Assembly: GCA_902491575.1 (NCBI GenBank)
Contig: CABUID010000007.1
Location: forward strand, 1 to 64,000
Direction of reading: 5' to 3'
Length of the DNA: 64,000 nt
Source of the DNA: an uncultured Bacillota bacterium
GTDB taxonomy: Bacteria; Bacillota_I; Bacilli_A; RFN20; CAG-631
Both the position numbers and the translations under genes were made by a program. Each line of letters opens with the position of its first letter. Position 1 is the first letter of the stretch. The notes under the pieces were generated by a model. It searched no databases. It saw only the letters and a program-made list of their open reading frames with translations, and was not told the DNA's origin. Below, one piece after another: positions 1-8,094 of this stretch.

Positions 1-2
1 TG

Positions 3-107
3 GCATGGAATTATCTAGCAGAATGTGTAGAACAATACTATGAAGGAAATTACAACATTTTAGATAAATCTTACCGTAATAATTATGAAGGAGCTTTAAA
101 TAATTAA
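3..107 (+). CDS. C-terminal end of an unidentified protein (cut by window start)
   Basis: An open frame runs in from the left edge and ends at TAA 105-107, giving 34 residues that begin AWNYLAECVEQYYEG and end EGALNN. I do not recognise the family from so short a piece. It is followed directly by a good rho-independent terminator on the same strand, which supports it being the true end of a plus-strand gene rather than a chance frame. Confidence 0.55.
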   Translation, partial: AWNYLAECVEQYYEGNYNILDKSYRNNYEGALNN

Positions 108-117
108 AATGAGATTT

Positions 118-146
118 AAAAAGACATATTAAAGTATGTCTTTTTA
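118..146 (+). terminator. Rho-independent terminator after the partial gene
   Basis: Inverted arms AAGACATA (121-128) and TATGTCTT (135-142) with a 6-nt loop are followed by a T-rich run. It lies 10 nt after the stop of the partial plus-strand gene. Confidence 0.75.
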
Positions 147-217
147 TTTTTATTTATAAAATATACAAACTTAATTTAATTAGTGATAGAATTGGAAAGA
201 ATAAAAATGAATAAATA

Positions 218-248
218 AAAAGTTGCTTTTATTGTAAAAGCAACTTTT
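218..248 (-). terminator. Terminator after the mgtC-family gene
   Basis: Perfect 13-nt arms AAAAGTTGCTTTT (218-230) and AAAAGCAACTTTT (236-248) with a 5-nt loop. The arms themselves carry the T run on either strand, so it can act both ways. It is placed 17 nt past the stop of the minus-strand mgtC-family gene. Confidence 0.75.
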
Positions 249-265
249 AATATATTAAATTTTTT

Positions 266-1030
266 TTAAAGTAAAACTTCTGCGTGATTTACGTAAGGTA
301 ATTCATTCACCATAGAGCAAATTATTTGTTGGGATACAGCTCTTTTTCCTTTTATATAAGGTGCTACTAAAGAAATTGTATAAACAGATAACCCAGAAGA
401 AGCATAAGCTAAATTATGTTCAACATTTGTAATCGTATAACTATTGGCTCTCAAATAATTGATTAAATCTTTTAAATTCGTTCGTGCATCAAGTTCCACA
501 TGCAATGTAAATGAACGTGCTCTATCAATAAAATAATTTTCAATTGGAGGAGTAACAGAAAGAATTAAAAAGATAATAATACTAGCTGCTAAACCTAATG
601 TATAAAAACCATGTCCGATGGCTAAACCCATACAGCCACAAGCCCATAAAGCTGCTGCTGTTGTTAAACCTTTAATCTTATTTCTTGATGTAACTAAAAT
701 TGTACCAGCACCTAAAAAGCCAATACCTGTCACTACACCAGCTCCAATTCTACCCACATCACTTGTTGGAAATGATTCATTAATGAATTGATTGGTAAAA
801 CCAGCAATTGCTGCTCCAACAGCTACTAAAATATAAGTCCTAAAACCTGCAGCATGTCTTTTCATAGCACGTTCAGCTCCAAGTACACCCCCACATAAGA
901 TAGCAAGTAATAATCTTATAATTACGGAGCCAAACGTTATCTCTGAAAGCCAAGAACCATTTTCACCTAATAATTTAACCAATGGATCTACCATTCGATT
1001 GATTTCAGTAAAAAAAATATTTAAAACCAT
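266..1030 (-). CDS. MgtC/SapB family membrane protein
   Basis: 254 residues. MgtC/SapB proteins are inner-membrane proteins linked to Mg2+ homeostasis and acid tolerance; only some are true virulence MgtC. The N-terminal two thirds holds several hydrophobic helices and the family signature: LCGGVLGAERAMKRHAAGFR, then GRIGAGVVTGIGFLGAGTIL and KGLTTAAALWACGCMGLAIG. The last ~80 residues form a soluble ACT-like domain. An in-frame GTG lies 21 nt upstream, but the ATG at 1030 follows an AGGAAGG ribosome site at good distance, so I start there. The leader is under 100 nt, too short for a Mg2+ M-box riboswitch. It is the last gene of a minus-strand run containing cotE; the physiological link, if any, is unknown. 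Confidence 0.88.
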   Translation of the reverse strand: MVLNIFFTEINRMVDPLVKLLGENGSWLSEITFGSVIIRLLLAILCGGVLGAERAMKRHAAGFRTYILVAVGAAIAGFTNQFINESFPTSDVGRIGAGVVTGIGFLGAGTILVTSRNKIKGLTTAAALWACGCMGLAIGHGFYTLGLAASIIIFLILSVTPPIENYFIDRARSFTLHVELDARTNLKDLINYLRANSYTITNVEHNLAYASSGLSVYTISLVAPYIKGKRAVSQQIICSMVNELPYVNHAEVLL

Positions 1031-1127
1031 GACTAACCCTTCCTTCCTCACAACAATTTGTTTGATGTTAATATCTTAACATTTTTCTTAATAAAATACA
1101 AATGATTTATAAAAAAGCTTAAAAGAA

Positions 1128-1502
1128 TTAAATGATGTCTTCAGCACCAAATATGTCATTTGGATATTTAATTAAAGTATTATAACGAATGGATTGTGCA
1201 ATTAAAGATAAAACAGCCGCAGTATAAAAATCAAATGTTCCTCTATTTGTTGCATTTTCATAATCTTCATAGGCCAAGATAAAAAAATAAATCGTTCCAA
1301 TTAAAATGATACCGGATGATAATAAAGAAAGTTCATACAGTTGTTTAATTGTGAATTTCGATTTTTTTTCATTAATTATTAAATCTTTATAGCCTAAAAT
1401 GATATAAATATTAATACTAAGTGCAAAAATAATTGCACTAATAAAAGCTATTTGTGTATTTAAACGAGAAAGTTGTTCATTTTTAGAATTTTGATTGTTC
1501 AT
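1128..1502 (-). CDS. Small hypothetical membrane protein
   Basis: 124 residues with no family I recognise. There are two clear hydrophobic segments at about residues 16-36 and 58-78, and a weaker third near 90-105. The N-terminus is polar and Asn/Gln rich. It starts 5 nt after the cotE stop, so it is probably translated from the cotE message, but its own ribosome site is weak (no clear GGAGG). Position downstream of a spore-coat gene makes a sporulation role possible, but nothing in the protein shows it. Confidence 0.6.
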   Translation of the reverse strand: MNNQNSKNEQLSRLNTQIAFISAIIFALSINIYIILGYKDLIINEKKSKFTIKQLYELSLLSSGIILIGTIYFFILAYEDYENATNRGTFDFYTAAVLSLIAQSIRYNTLIKYPNDIFGAEDII

Positions 1503-1507
1503 TGATG

Positions 1508-1996
1508 TTACTTATTATCTTTAACATAGTCTGTGTTTATCATTTGATCTATTATAACATCGTCTACTTTAATTTTTAATTTTGTTTCACCAATAATATC
1601 AATTGAAAATTTGAATTCTACTTGAATGGTCATGGTAGAATGATCAAAATTCATGGATATACATGTTGGGTTTTTAACCACAGTTTCTTTAATTTCATTT
1701 AATTGATTCAGTTCTATTGTTTCTTGTGTGAAAGTATAAGGGATTTCATACGAATATGTAAATTTTTCATTGTAAAGTCCACAAGCAGTATCCTGATTGT
1801 ATCCATACCAAAAATAAGTATCATAACTACCTTCTATAAAAATTTTTTGATTTTCTCTTTTGATAGAATGAACATGATTGATAATCCAACAACCTAATAC
1901 TTTCGAAACGATAGCATTTACATCTACAACTCTTTCTTCTTGAATTGTTTTTTCACCTTTAGCAATAATGGCTTTTGTTAAAATTTCGCGATACAT
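1508..1996 (-). CDS. cotE: Spore coat morphogenetic protein CotE family
   Basis: 162 residues, close to the ~180 of Bacillus CotE. CotE builds the outer spore coat around the forespore in the mother cell. The family signatures are plain: N-terminal YREILTKAIIAKGEKT, then LGCWIINHVHSIK, IFIEGSYDTYFWYGYNQDT, and near the end IIGETKLKIKVD. The usual very acidic C-terminal tail of Bacillus CotE is reduced to a few residues (MINTDYVKDNK). A GTGGTGATAAA ribosome site precedes ATG 1996. A candidate mother-cell sigma promoter lies just upstream. Its presence is the best single sign that the organism makes or recently made endospores of the Bacilli type. Confidence 0.87.
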   Translation of the reverse strand: MYREILTKAIIAKGEKTIQEERVVDVNAIVSKVLGCWIINHVHSIKRENQKIFIEGSYDTYFWYGYNQDTACGLYNEKFTYSYEIPYTFTQETIELNQLNEIKETVVKNPTCISMNFDHSTMTIQVEFKFSIDIIGETKLKIKVDDVIIDQMINTDYVKDNK

Positions 1997-2010
1997 TTTA
2001 TCACCACTAA

Positions 2011-2037
2011 AACATATGAAATAAAGAATAAAGATAT
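2011..2037 (-). promoter_or_regulatory. Putative mother-cell (sigma-E-like) promoter of cotE
   Basis: On the minus strand ATATC (2037-2033) is followed by a 14-nt spacer and CATATGTT (2018-2011), resembling the sigma-E pattern KMATATT-N14-CATACAT, about 15 nt before the cotE start codon. Bacillus cotE is known to be expressed from sigma-E and sigma-K promoters. The match is imperfect and inferred by eye. Confidence 0.4.
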
Positions 2038-2040
2038 GTC

Positions 2041-2346
2041 TTATTTCACTTTATATTTTTTAAGATTTTCGTATTTGAAAGTATCTTGTTTTTTATTATT
2101 TAATAATTCATTTTTCCAAAAAGAAGCGTTAATACTTTTAATATAAAACAAGCGATAAACATCTTCTGGATTCAAATCAAAAATAAGTATCATTTTCATA
2201 ATTTCAATTTGTGAAAATGGTACATTACCACGTTCTTTTTCACGATAATTTCTAACACTCATCCCTATAAAATAACTCATTTCATCTTGAGTTAAAGAAT
2301 ATGCTTTCCTTAATTCTTTAATATTAGAAAACTGTTTATTTGCCAT
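2041..2346 (-). CDS. XRE-family helix-turn-helix regulator
   Basis: 101 residues. The N-terminal ~60 residues form a Cro/C1-type helix-turn-helix: IKELRKAYSLTQDEMSYFIG followed by a recognition-helix region SVRNYREKERG and a third helix FSQIEIMKMILIF. The remaining ~40 residues are a short basic tail that could help dimerisation. An AGGATGG ribosome site precedes ATG 2346. It lies 44 nt upstream of cotE on the same strand, so it may be cotranscribed or may regulate the neighbours; its target is unknown. It does not resemble SinR closely enough to name it. Confidence 0.75.
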   Translation of the reverse strand: MANKQFSNIKELRKAYSLTQDEMSYFIGMSVRNYREKERGNVPFSQIEIMKMILIFDLNPEDVYRLFYIKSINASFWKNELLNNKKQDTFKYENLKKYKVK

Positions 2347-2481
2347 TTAAACCATCCTGTTCTTTTTGTCTTTAAGTAATTTGTATTATATAAAAAGATT
2401 TATTCAAATATTGTCGAAAATTGTGTTTGAAAAAAATATCATACATATTACTCAGTATCAAATAACTTTATTGTTTAAATT

Positions 2482-2510
2482 AGTTATCTTATTAGATAAC
2501 TTCTTTTTTT
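2482..2510. terminator. Stem-loop with T run between uppP and the XRE gene
   Basis: Arms AGTTATCT (2482-2489) and AGATAACT (2494-2501) with a 4-nt loop, then TCTTTTTTT on the plus strand. The only nearby gene ending here is uppP on the minus strand, where the following T run is poor. It is either a weak uppP terminator or a barrier to antisense transcription. Confidence 0.45.
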
Positions 2511-2541
2511 ATTATAACACAATTTTAAAAAGGTTCATATT

Positions 2542-3360
2542 TTATAAATAATATATTAAAGAAAAAATACCTAAAAATAGCAAATAAAGCGCATAATATT
2601 TATAATTTATAGTATTTTTTTCTTTAAAAAAAAGTTTTAATGCGATACGAGTTGCTACAAAAGCAGTACACATAGCAATAAAATATAAATAAATCGTGTT
2701 TTGGGCAAATTGTGAAGCAAAGTTACAATCAAAAATGGATAATATGGTCGATCCTAAAGAAATAGGTATAAGCAATAAGAAAGTAAATTCTTTTCCTTTT
2801 TTGGCTTCCAGTTTGGCAACTTTACTTCCAAAAAGAGTGATACCACTTCTAGAAATTCCTGGGAATACACTGAAACATTGTATACAGCCTGTAATAAAAG
2901 TATTTTTAAAAGTATATTTACTTTCTTTATTTTCTTTTAATTTACTAGAAATGAATAAAATAAAACTTGTTAAAATAAAGCCACATGCTACAAAAATTAG
3001 ATTTGTAAAAAATTTTTCTACAAGTGGTTTTAAGAAAAAGCCAACTATACAAATTGGAATAGATGCTAACACTAAATAAATTGCTAAATTAAAATCTTCT
3101 TTGTATTCCTTCTTTTTCAGAAATACAAAATTAAAAAAGCCCTTAATCATTTGAAGAATTTGATTTTTAAAAAATAGACAAAGCGCAATGCTACTGGCTA
3201 AATGAAGATAAATCGTAATATCCAATTGATTGGTAGAATCAATTTTTAATAAATCATATGCAATAGCTAAATGTCCACTACTACTTATTGGAAGAATTTC
3301 AGTTAATCCTTGTATAATTCCTATAACTATAAATTTAATAATATCTATTAATTTTTTCAT
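2542..3360 (-). CDS. uppP: Undecaprenyl-diphosphatase UppP/BacA
   Basis: 272 residues, normal length. It dephosphorylates undecaprenyl pyrophosphate at the membrane so the lipid carrier of cell-wall synthesis can be reused; extra dose gives bacitracin resistance. Motif 1, QGLTEILPISSSGHLA, sits near residues 16-31 and carries the (E/Q)xxxE pair. Motif 2, FPGISRSG, holds the catalytic Arg and Ser. Seven or eight hydrophobic segments fill the rest. An upstream TTG is in frame, but GGGTGAAAAT directly before ATG 3360 decides the start. It is divergent from the alpha-galactosidase with only 70 nt between the start codons. Confidence 0.93.
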   Translation of the reverse strand: MKKLIDIIKFIVIGIIQGLTEILPISSSGHLAIAYDLLKIDSTNQLDITIYLHLASSIALCLFFKNQILQMIKGFFNFVFLKKKEYKEDFNLAIYLVLASIPICIVGFFLKPLVEKFFTNLIFVACGFILTSFILFISSKLKENKESKYTFKNTFITGCIQCFSVFPGISRSGITLFGSKVAKLEAKKGKEFTFLLLIPISLGSTILSIFDCNFASQFAQNTIYLYFIAMCTAFVATRIALKLFFKEKNTINYKYYALYLLFLGIFSLIYYL

Positions 3361-3430
3361 ATTTTCACCCAATTAAGGATATGCAAAAACTAAAAAAAAT
3401 AATATAATATTAAAAACAAAGGAGAAATTT

Positions 3431-5608
3431 ATGCCAATTAAATATAGTAAAAAAAATAGATGCATTCATTTATATAATCAAGATATATCTTATTTGATTT
3501 ACATTACACCAGATAATGGTCTTATTCATTTATATTTTGGGTCTCATTTAAAAGATTTTGATTTGGATTCAATGGCTTATAATACAACCAATTATTATTC
3601 TCATTATCATAATCATAAGGAAATTTTTTCAACCAATATGGATTTTAATAGTGAGACTTCTTCAATGGAATTCCCAGGCTTTGGAACAGGTGATTATCGT
3701 TCTAGTGCCGTGAAAATAAAAAATAGCAATGGGGATTCAACGACAGATTTTCGTTATGTATCTCATAAAATATTTAAAGGAAAACCAAGTCTTATGGGCT
3801 TGCCTGCATTATATGGAACAGAAAAGGATTTTACGACTTTACAAATTAAATTAATGGATAAAGTTACAAAGGTTGAGGCCATTTTAGAATATAATATAGC
3901 TGAAAAGTTTCCGATTATTTCAAGAAATGTGAAAATTACAAATTTTTCAGAAAATAAAATAGCGTTACAACATTTATATTCTGCTTGTTTAGATTTTAAG
4001 ACAAAAGATTTTAAACTTTACCATTTAGCAGGTCATTATGGTAAAGAAAGAATGGTTCAACATAATACTTTACAACAAGGAATTCAAATGATTTCTTCAT
4101 TAGAAGGAAAATCGTCCCATAATCATTCACCATTTGCTGCATTAACAAGTTTGGATGCGACAGAAGATTATGGCGATGTTTATTCTGTAAACTTTGTTTA
4201 TTCTGGAAATTTTGAAATACGAATAGATGTTAACCAATTAGATTTTACAAGACTATTAGTGGGAATCAATCCTGAAACATTTGAGTATGTTTTAAACAAA
4301 AATGAAATTTTTCAAACTCCTGAAGTGATTTTACTTTATACAGATAAAGGGCTTGGTGAAATGAGCCGTATTTATCATCGTTTGTTGAATCAACATTTGA
4401 TTCAACAAAGATGGCACCAACAAAAAAGACCGTTGTTATTAAATTCTTGGGAAGGTTGTTTTTTTGATTTTGATACCGATAAAATACTAAAAATTATTGA
4501 TGAAGCACATGACTTAGGTATTGAAATGTTAGTTATTGATGATGGTTGGTTTGGAAAAAGAAATAATGATTCTTCTTCTTTAGGAGATTGGTTTGTGAAT
4601 CAAGAAAAAATAGATTTGCATCAAATCATCCATCATTTGCATCAAAAAAACATGAAATTTGGTTTATGGTTTGAACCAGAAATGGTTTGTCCTGTCTCAC
4701 AATTGTTTGAATTGCATCCTGATTATGTGATTACTTCTAAAGGTCGTCCTGCGACTTTAATGCGTCATCAAATGATTTTAGATATGAGTCGGAAAGAAGT
4801 ACGCGATAATATTTTCCATCAAATAGCTAAAATGCTTAATGAATATGATATTGATTATATTAAATGGGATCACAATCGTTCTATTACTGAAGCCTTTAGC
4901 AAAGACTTGGATTATGAACATATGGGTGAATTCTATCATCGTTTTATTTTAGGAACATATGATTTACTAAGACAATTAAATGAAAAATATCCGAACTTAC
5001 TCATTGAAAGTTGCTGTGCTGGGGGAGGAAGATATGATGCTGGTATGTTATTTTATACGCCTCAAATCTGGACAAGTGATGAAACAGATGCGTTAGAAAG
5101 ATTAACCATTCAAGAAGGAACAAGTTTTTGTTTTCCATGTTCTTCCATGGGGGCACATGTAACGGCTAATCCGCGAACAAATTATAAAACAAAAGGAAAT
5201 GTAGCCATGGCAGGTACTTTTGGATATGAATTAAATCCACTTCAATTATCACCAGAAGAAAAAGACATCATTAAAAAGCAAATTAAGGATTACCATAAGT
5301 ACTATGATTTGACGCATTATGGAGATTTGTATCGTATTATCAATCCAAGTGAAACTACCTATAAGGCAGCATGGATGTTTGTTGCTAAAGACAAAACAGA
5401 AGCATTATTTACTTATGTTGTACCTTTTAAAGGGCCACAAGATATTTGTTATATAAAATTAAAAGGTTTAGACGAAAATAAACATTATTATTGCTATGAA
5501 ACAAAGAAAACTTATTCTGGAAAATTTTTGATGAGATTTGGATTAAATCTAACTTTTGCAGGCATTTATAGTGGAGATAGTTTAAAATATTATTTTAAAG
5601 AAGTATAA
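3431..5608 (+). CDS. aga: Alpha-galactosidase, GH36 family
   Basis: 725 residues, the usual ~730 of bacterial GH36. It hydrolyses terminal alpha-1,6-galactose from raffinose-family sugars, melibiose or galactomannan ends. There is no signal peptide, so it acts in the cytoplasm on imported oligosaccharides. N-terminal beta-sandwich is followed by the catalytic barrel: LVIDDGWFG, FGLWFEPEMV, then KWDHNR with nucleophile Asp480, ESCCAGGGRYDAG, and TSDETDA with acid/base Asp550; these positions match the characterised Geobacillus enzymes. Ribosome site AAAGGAG precedes the ATG, and a TATAAT lies at 3403-3408 with a poor -35. No sugar transporter or regulator adjoins it, so it stands alone here. 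Confidence 0.95.
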   Translation: MPIKYSKKNRCIHLYNQDISYLIYITPDNGLIHLYFGSHLKDFDLDSMAYNTTNYYSHYHNHKEIFSTNMDFNSETSSMEFPGFGTGDYRSSAVKIKNSNGDSTTDFRYVSHKIFKGKPSLMGLPALYGTEKDFTTLQIKLMDKVTKVEAILEYNIAEKFPIISRNVKITNFSENKIALQHLYSACLDFKTKDFKLYHLAGHYGKERMVQHNTLQQGIQMISSLEGKSSHNHSPFAALTSLDATEDYGDVYSVNFVYSGNFEIRIDVNQLDFTRLLVGINPETFEYVLNKNEIFQTPEVILLYTDKGLGEMSRIYHRLLNQHLIQQRWHQQKRPLLLNSWEGCFFDFDTDKILKIIDEAHDLGIEMLVIDDGWFGKRNNDSSSLGDWFVNQEKIDLHQIIHHLHQKNMKFGLWFEPEMVCPVSQLFELHPDYVITSKGRPATLMRHQMILDMSRKEVRDNIFHQIAKMLNEYDIDYIKWDHNRSITEAFSKDLDYEHMGEFYHRFILGTYDLLRQLNEKYPNLLIESCCAGGGRYDAGMLFYTPQIWTSDETDALERLTIQEGTSFCFPCSSMGAHVTANPRTNYKTKGNVAMAGTFGYELNPLQLSPEEKDIIKKQIKDYHKYYDLTHYGDLYRIINPSETTYKAAWMFVAKDKTEALFTYVVPFKGPQDICYIKLKGLDENKHYYCYETKKTYSGKFLMRFGLNLTFAGIYSGDSLKYYFKEV

Positions 5609-5620
5609 ATTGTTTATAAT

Positions 5621-5650
5621 AAAAAAAGTCATTAACAAATGACTTTTTTT
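5621..5650. terminator. Bidirectional terminator between aga and rpe
   Basis: Arms AAAAAAAGTCATT (5621-5633) and AATGACTTTTTTT (5638-5650) with a 4-nt loop serve both convergent genes; the rpe stop codon lies inside the right arm. Confidence 0.85.
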
Positions 5651-6329
5651 ATGAATGAGAAACAGATAATTTTTTTAAATCTTTTATTTTTTCTTTCATA
5701 TTGGTATTGGAATAAAGATAACTTCCAGATACTAAAACATCAGCTCCAGCTTCCACAACCATTTTGGCAGTAGTATCATTTATTCCGCCATCAACTTCAA
5801 TTAAACAATCAAATAAATGATCATCGATATACTTTCTTAGTTTTTTAATTTTATCTATAGCAATTTGATTGAATTGTTGTCCACCAAAGCCTGGTTCTAC
5901 GGACATAATTAATACTACATCTAATTGTTTTAAATATGGGTAAACTTCTTCTATTAAAGTATTAGGTTTAATCGACATACCACAAAAACAATGATTCTTT
6001 TTAATTAATTTTAGAGTATTTAAGATGTCTTTTTTGTATTTGAATGCTTCAAAATGAAAAGTAATTAAATCAGCTTTTAAGTCGATGAAACGTTGAATAT
6101 ATTGTTGAGGAGATTGTATCATCAAATGGACATCTTTAAAAATTGGATAGTTTTGAATCGCTTCACAAATAGGCATACCAAAAGAAATATTCGGTACAAA
6201 AACTCCATCCATTATATCTAAATGAAGCCAATCTGCTTTGGCATGAATCGTTCTTTTTATTTCATAATCTAATTTTTTAAAATTTGCAGCTAATAAGGAT
6301 GGAGCAATCTTTATCATTTTTTTCGCCAT
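5649..6329 (-). CDS. rpe: Ribulose-phosphate 3-epimerase
   Basis: 226 residues. It interconverts ribulose 5-phosphate and xylulose 5-phosphate in the pentose phosphate pathway. The TIM-barrel signatures are present: IAPSLLAANF, WLHLDIMDGVFVPNISFG with metal-binding His and Asp, DVHLMI, SVEPGFGGQQF, and EVDGGI. The start at 6329 has AAGGAAGG upstream and overlaps the end of rsgA by 16 nt, so translation is probably coupled. In Bacillus subtilis rpe also follows rsgA; thiN, which comes next there, is missing here. Confidence 0.95.
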   Translation of the reverse strand: MAKKMIKIAPSLLAANFKKLDYEIKRTIHAKADWLHLDIMDGVFVPNISFGMPICEAIQNYPIFKDVHLMIQSPQQYIQRFIDLKADLITFHFEAFKYKKDILNTLKLIKKNHCFCGMSIKPNTLIEEVYPYLKQLDVVLIMSVEPGFGGQQFNQIAIDKIKKLRKYIDDHLFDCLIEVDGGINDTTAKMVVEAGADVLVSGSYLYSNTNMKEKIKDLKKLSVSHS

Positions 6330-7195
6330 ACTTGTTTACCTTCCTTTATTTCTTTCATTAAATGAAGATAGTTTTCATATCTTCTCGAATCAATTAATCC
6401 TTTCTTTACAGCTTCTTTAACAGCGCAATTCGGTTCATTAATATGCAAACAAGAATTAAACTTACAATGCTTTGCATAAAGATTAAAATCTTTAAAAATT
6501 CGAGCTAAATCCATTTCATTTACTTTTAAATCCAAACGTGAAAAACCAGGCGTATCCGCCACATAGGCGCCATGAATATGAATAAATTCTACTTCTCTTG
6601 TTTGATGTTTTCCTCTTCCTAATTTTTTTGAATAATCCCCTATTCTTCGAGTATTATTTTCAAGTAAAGAATTAATAAGCGAAGATTTACCAACTGCAGA
6701 TTGTCCGCACAAAACGACTTTTTTATGAATGATTAAATCATTGATTTTAGGAAGATTTATATTTTTTAAAGTCGAAACTTCAATGACATTATAACCAGCA
6801 AAAGCATAATTATCCGTTAATGTTTTGATTTCTTCTGTCATAAATTCACATTTACTAATAATTAATACGGGTTCTATATTTTGCAAGGTAGCTGCTACAA
6901 TCAGTTTATCTACTAGGTAAGAATCATAATTAGGCTGAATAGTAGACATAACGATTAATGCTATATCAACATTTGCAATAGGAGGTCGGATTAATTCATT
7001 CTTTCGCGGCAATAATTCAGTTATAATAGAAAAATTAGTACTTTCATCATATTCAAATTCAACATTATCCCCACAAATAGGTAAAAGATTCTTATTTCTT
7101 ATTTGTCCACGAACTTTACATTTATAAATTTTGTTATTTTCAAGATTTAAAACATGAAAATCGCCAGAGATAGATTTTATAATAAACCCTTTCAT
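6314..7195 (-). CDS. rsgA: Ribosome small-subunit-dependent GTPase RsgA
   Basis: 293 residues. It is a circularly permuted GTPase that matures the 30S ribosomal subunit. An N-terminal OB fold (1-70) precedes a GTPase domain in permuted order: G4 at SKCE (114-117), G1 GQSAVGKSS (164-172), G3 DTPGF (214-218). The C-terminal zinc domain has Cys244, Cys249, His251 and Cys257. The G4 motif normally reads (N/T/S)KxD; here the Asp that recognises guanine is Glu, a conservative change worth noting. It lies between prkC and rpe, the standard Bacilli order. Confidence 0.93.
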   Translation of the reverse strand: MKGFIIKSISGDFHVLNLENNKIYKCKVRGQIRNKNLLPICGDNVEFEYDESTNFSIITELLPRKNELIRPPIANVDIALIVMSTIQPNYDSYLVDKLIVAATLQNIEPVLIISKCEFMTEEIKTLTDNYAFAGYNVIEVSTLKNINLPKINDLIIHKKVVLCGQSAVGKSSLINSLLENNTRRIGDYSKKLGRGKHQTREVEFIHIHGAYVADTPGFSRLDLKVNEMDLARIFKDFNLYAKHCKFNSCLHINEPNCAVKEAVKKGLIDSRRYENYLHLMKEIKEGKQVWRKK

Positions 7196-7197
7196 GA

Positions 7198-8094
7198 TTA
7201 ACCCTTTCTAGAAAATAATTTTTTGAAAAAATTATTTTTTTTCTTTTTTGGATTCTTATAATTATCATAAGCAATTAATAAATCATAACGCAGTTCATTT
7301 ACATTTTTATATCTTTTTTTAGGGTCTTTTTCGCAGCATTTAAAAATAATATTTTCAAATTCGACAGGAACTGTTGGATTCGTTTTTCTAACAGAAGGGA
7401 AAGGCGTAGTGATATGCATCGTTATAATTGCTTTTTTATCCATAGGATCTTGTGGATTAAAAGGAAATTTTCCTGTAAAAAATTCATACATCGAAACGCC
7501 TAAAGCATAAATATCTGTTTGAATAGATCCACAAGGATTGTCAATGAGTTCAGGAGCCATATATTGTGCTGTTCCAATAATTGTAGAGCCATCTTCTTGA
7601 TAAAGATTCATCTTATCATCCGTAATAATAGCTGTTCCAAAATCTAATAAAACAATAATTCCGTCTGCTTTTTTTATGATGTTTTGTGGCTTTAAATCTC
7701 TATGAATGATATTAGCATTGTGACAAGCTTCTAAACCATTTAAAATTTGTTGCATGTAAGAAAAAACTTCATCGACAAGAAGATAACCATTTTCTTGAAT
7801 GATTTTCTTTAAACTTTTACCTTTTACATAATCCATTACTAAATAAGGATTATTCTCATAAACACCACTGGCATATACTTTGACAATATTCGGATTCACG
7901 ATAGCAGCCATGGTCATGGCTTCTTGCTGGAACATATGGTAAGTTTTTTCATTTTGATGGATATTGCATTTTAATACTTTAATCGCTACAAATTTTGAAG
8001 TAATTTTATCAAAAGCCAAAAAAACTGTAGCGTAACCACCATAGCCAATTTTTGTTTTTAATAAATATCTTTCATCAATAACAATATTTTCCAT
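7198..8094 (-). CDS. prkC: Ser/Thr protein kinase, PrkC-like but lacking membrane and PASTA domains
   Basis: 298 residues. This is a Hanks-type kinase: glycine loop GYGGYATV (17-24), Lys39, HRDLKPQN (131-138), DFG (151-153), and GTAQYMAPE in the activation segment. Bacillus PrkC is ~650 residues with a transmembrane helix and extracellular PASTA repeats that sense muropeptides. Here the protein stops after the kinase domain with a basic tail, KNPKKKKNNFFKKLFSRKG, and has no membrane helix. It shares one base with the end of prpC, so kinase and phosphatase are co-made. It may act as a soluble kinase, perhaps held at the membrane by its basic and aromatic tail; that last point is inference. Confidence 0.9.
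   Translation of the reverse strand: MENIVIDERYLLKTKIGYGGYATVFLAFDKITSKFVAIKVLKCNIHQNEKTYHMFQQEAMTMAAIVNPNIVKVYASGVYENNPYLVMDYVKGKSLKKIIQENGYLLVDEVFSYMQQILNGLEACHNANIIHRDLKPQNIIKKADGIIVLLDFGTAIITDDKMNLYQEDGSTIIGTAQYMAPELIDNPCGSIQTDIYALGVSMYEFFTGKFPFNPQDPMDKKAIITMHITTPFPSVRKTNPTVPVEFENIIFKCCEKDPKKRYKNVNELRYDLLIAYDNYKNPKKKKNNFFKKLFSRKG

Noticed and set aside
1031..1127. Mg2+ M-box riboswitch before the mgtC-family gene
   Set aside because: The space to the preceding gene is under 100 nt and shows no M-box landmarks.
2366..2551. Plus-strand open frame between the XRE gene and uppP
   Set aside because: No ribosome site, low-complexity Ile/Phe/Lys content, and it runs through a terminator-like hairpin.
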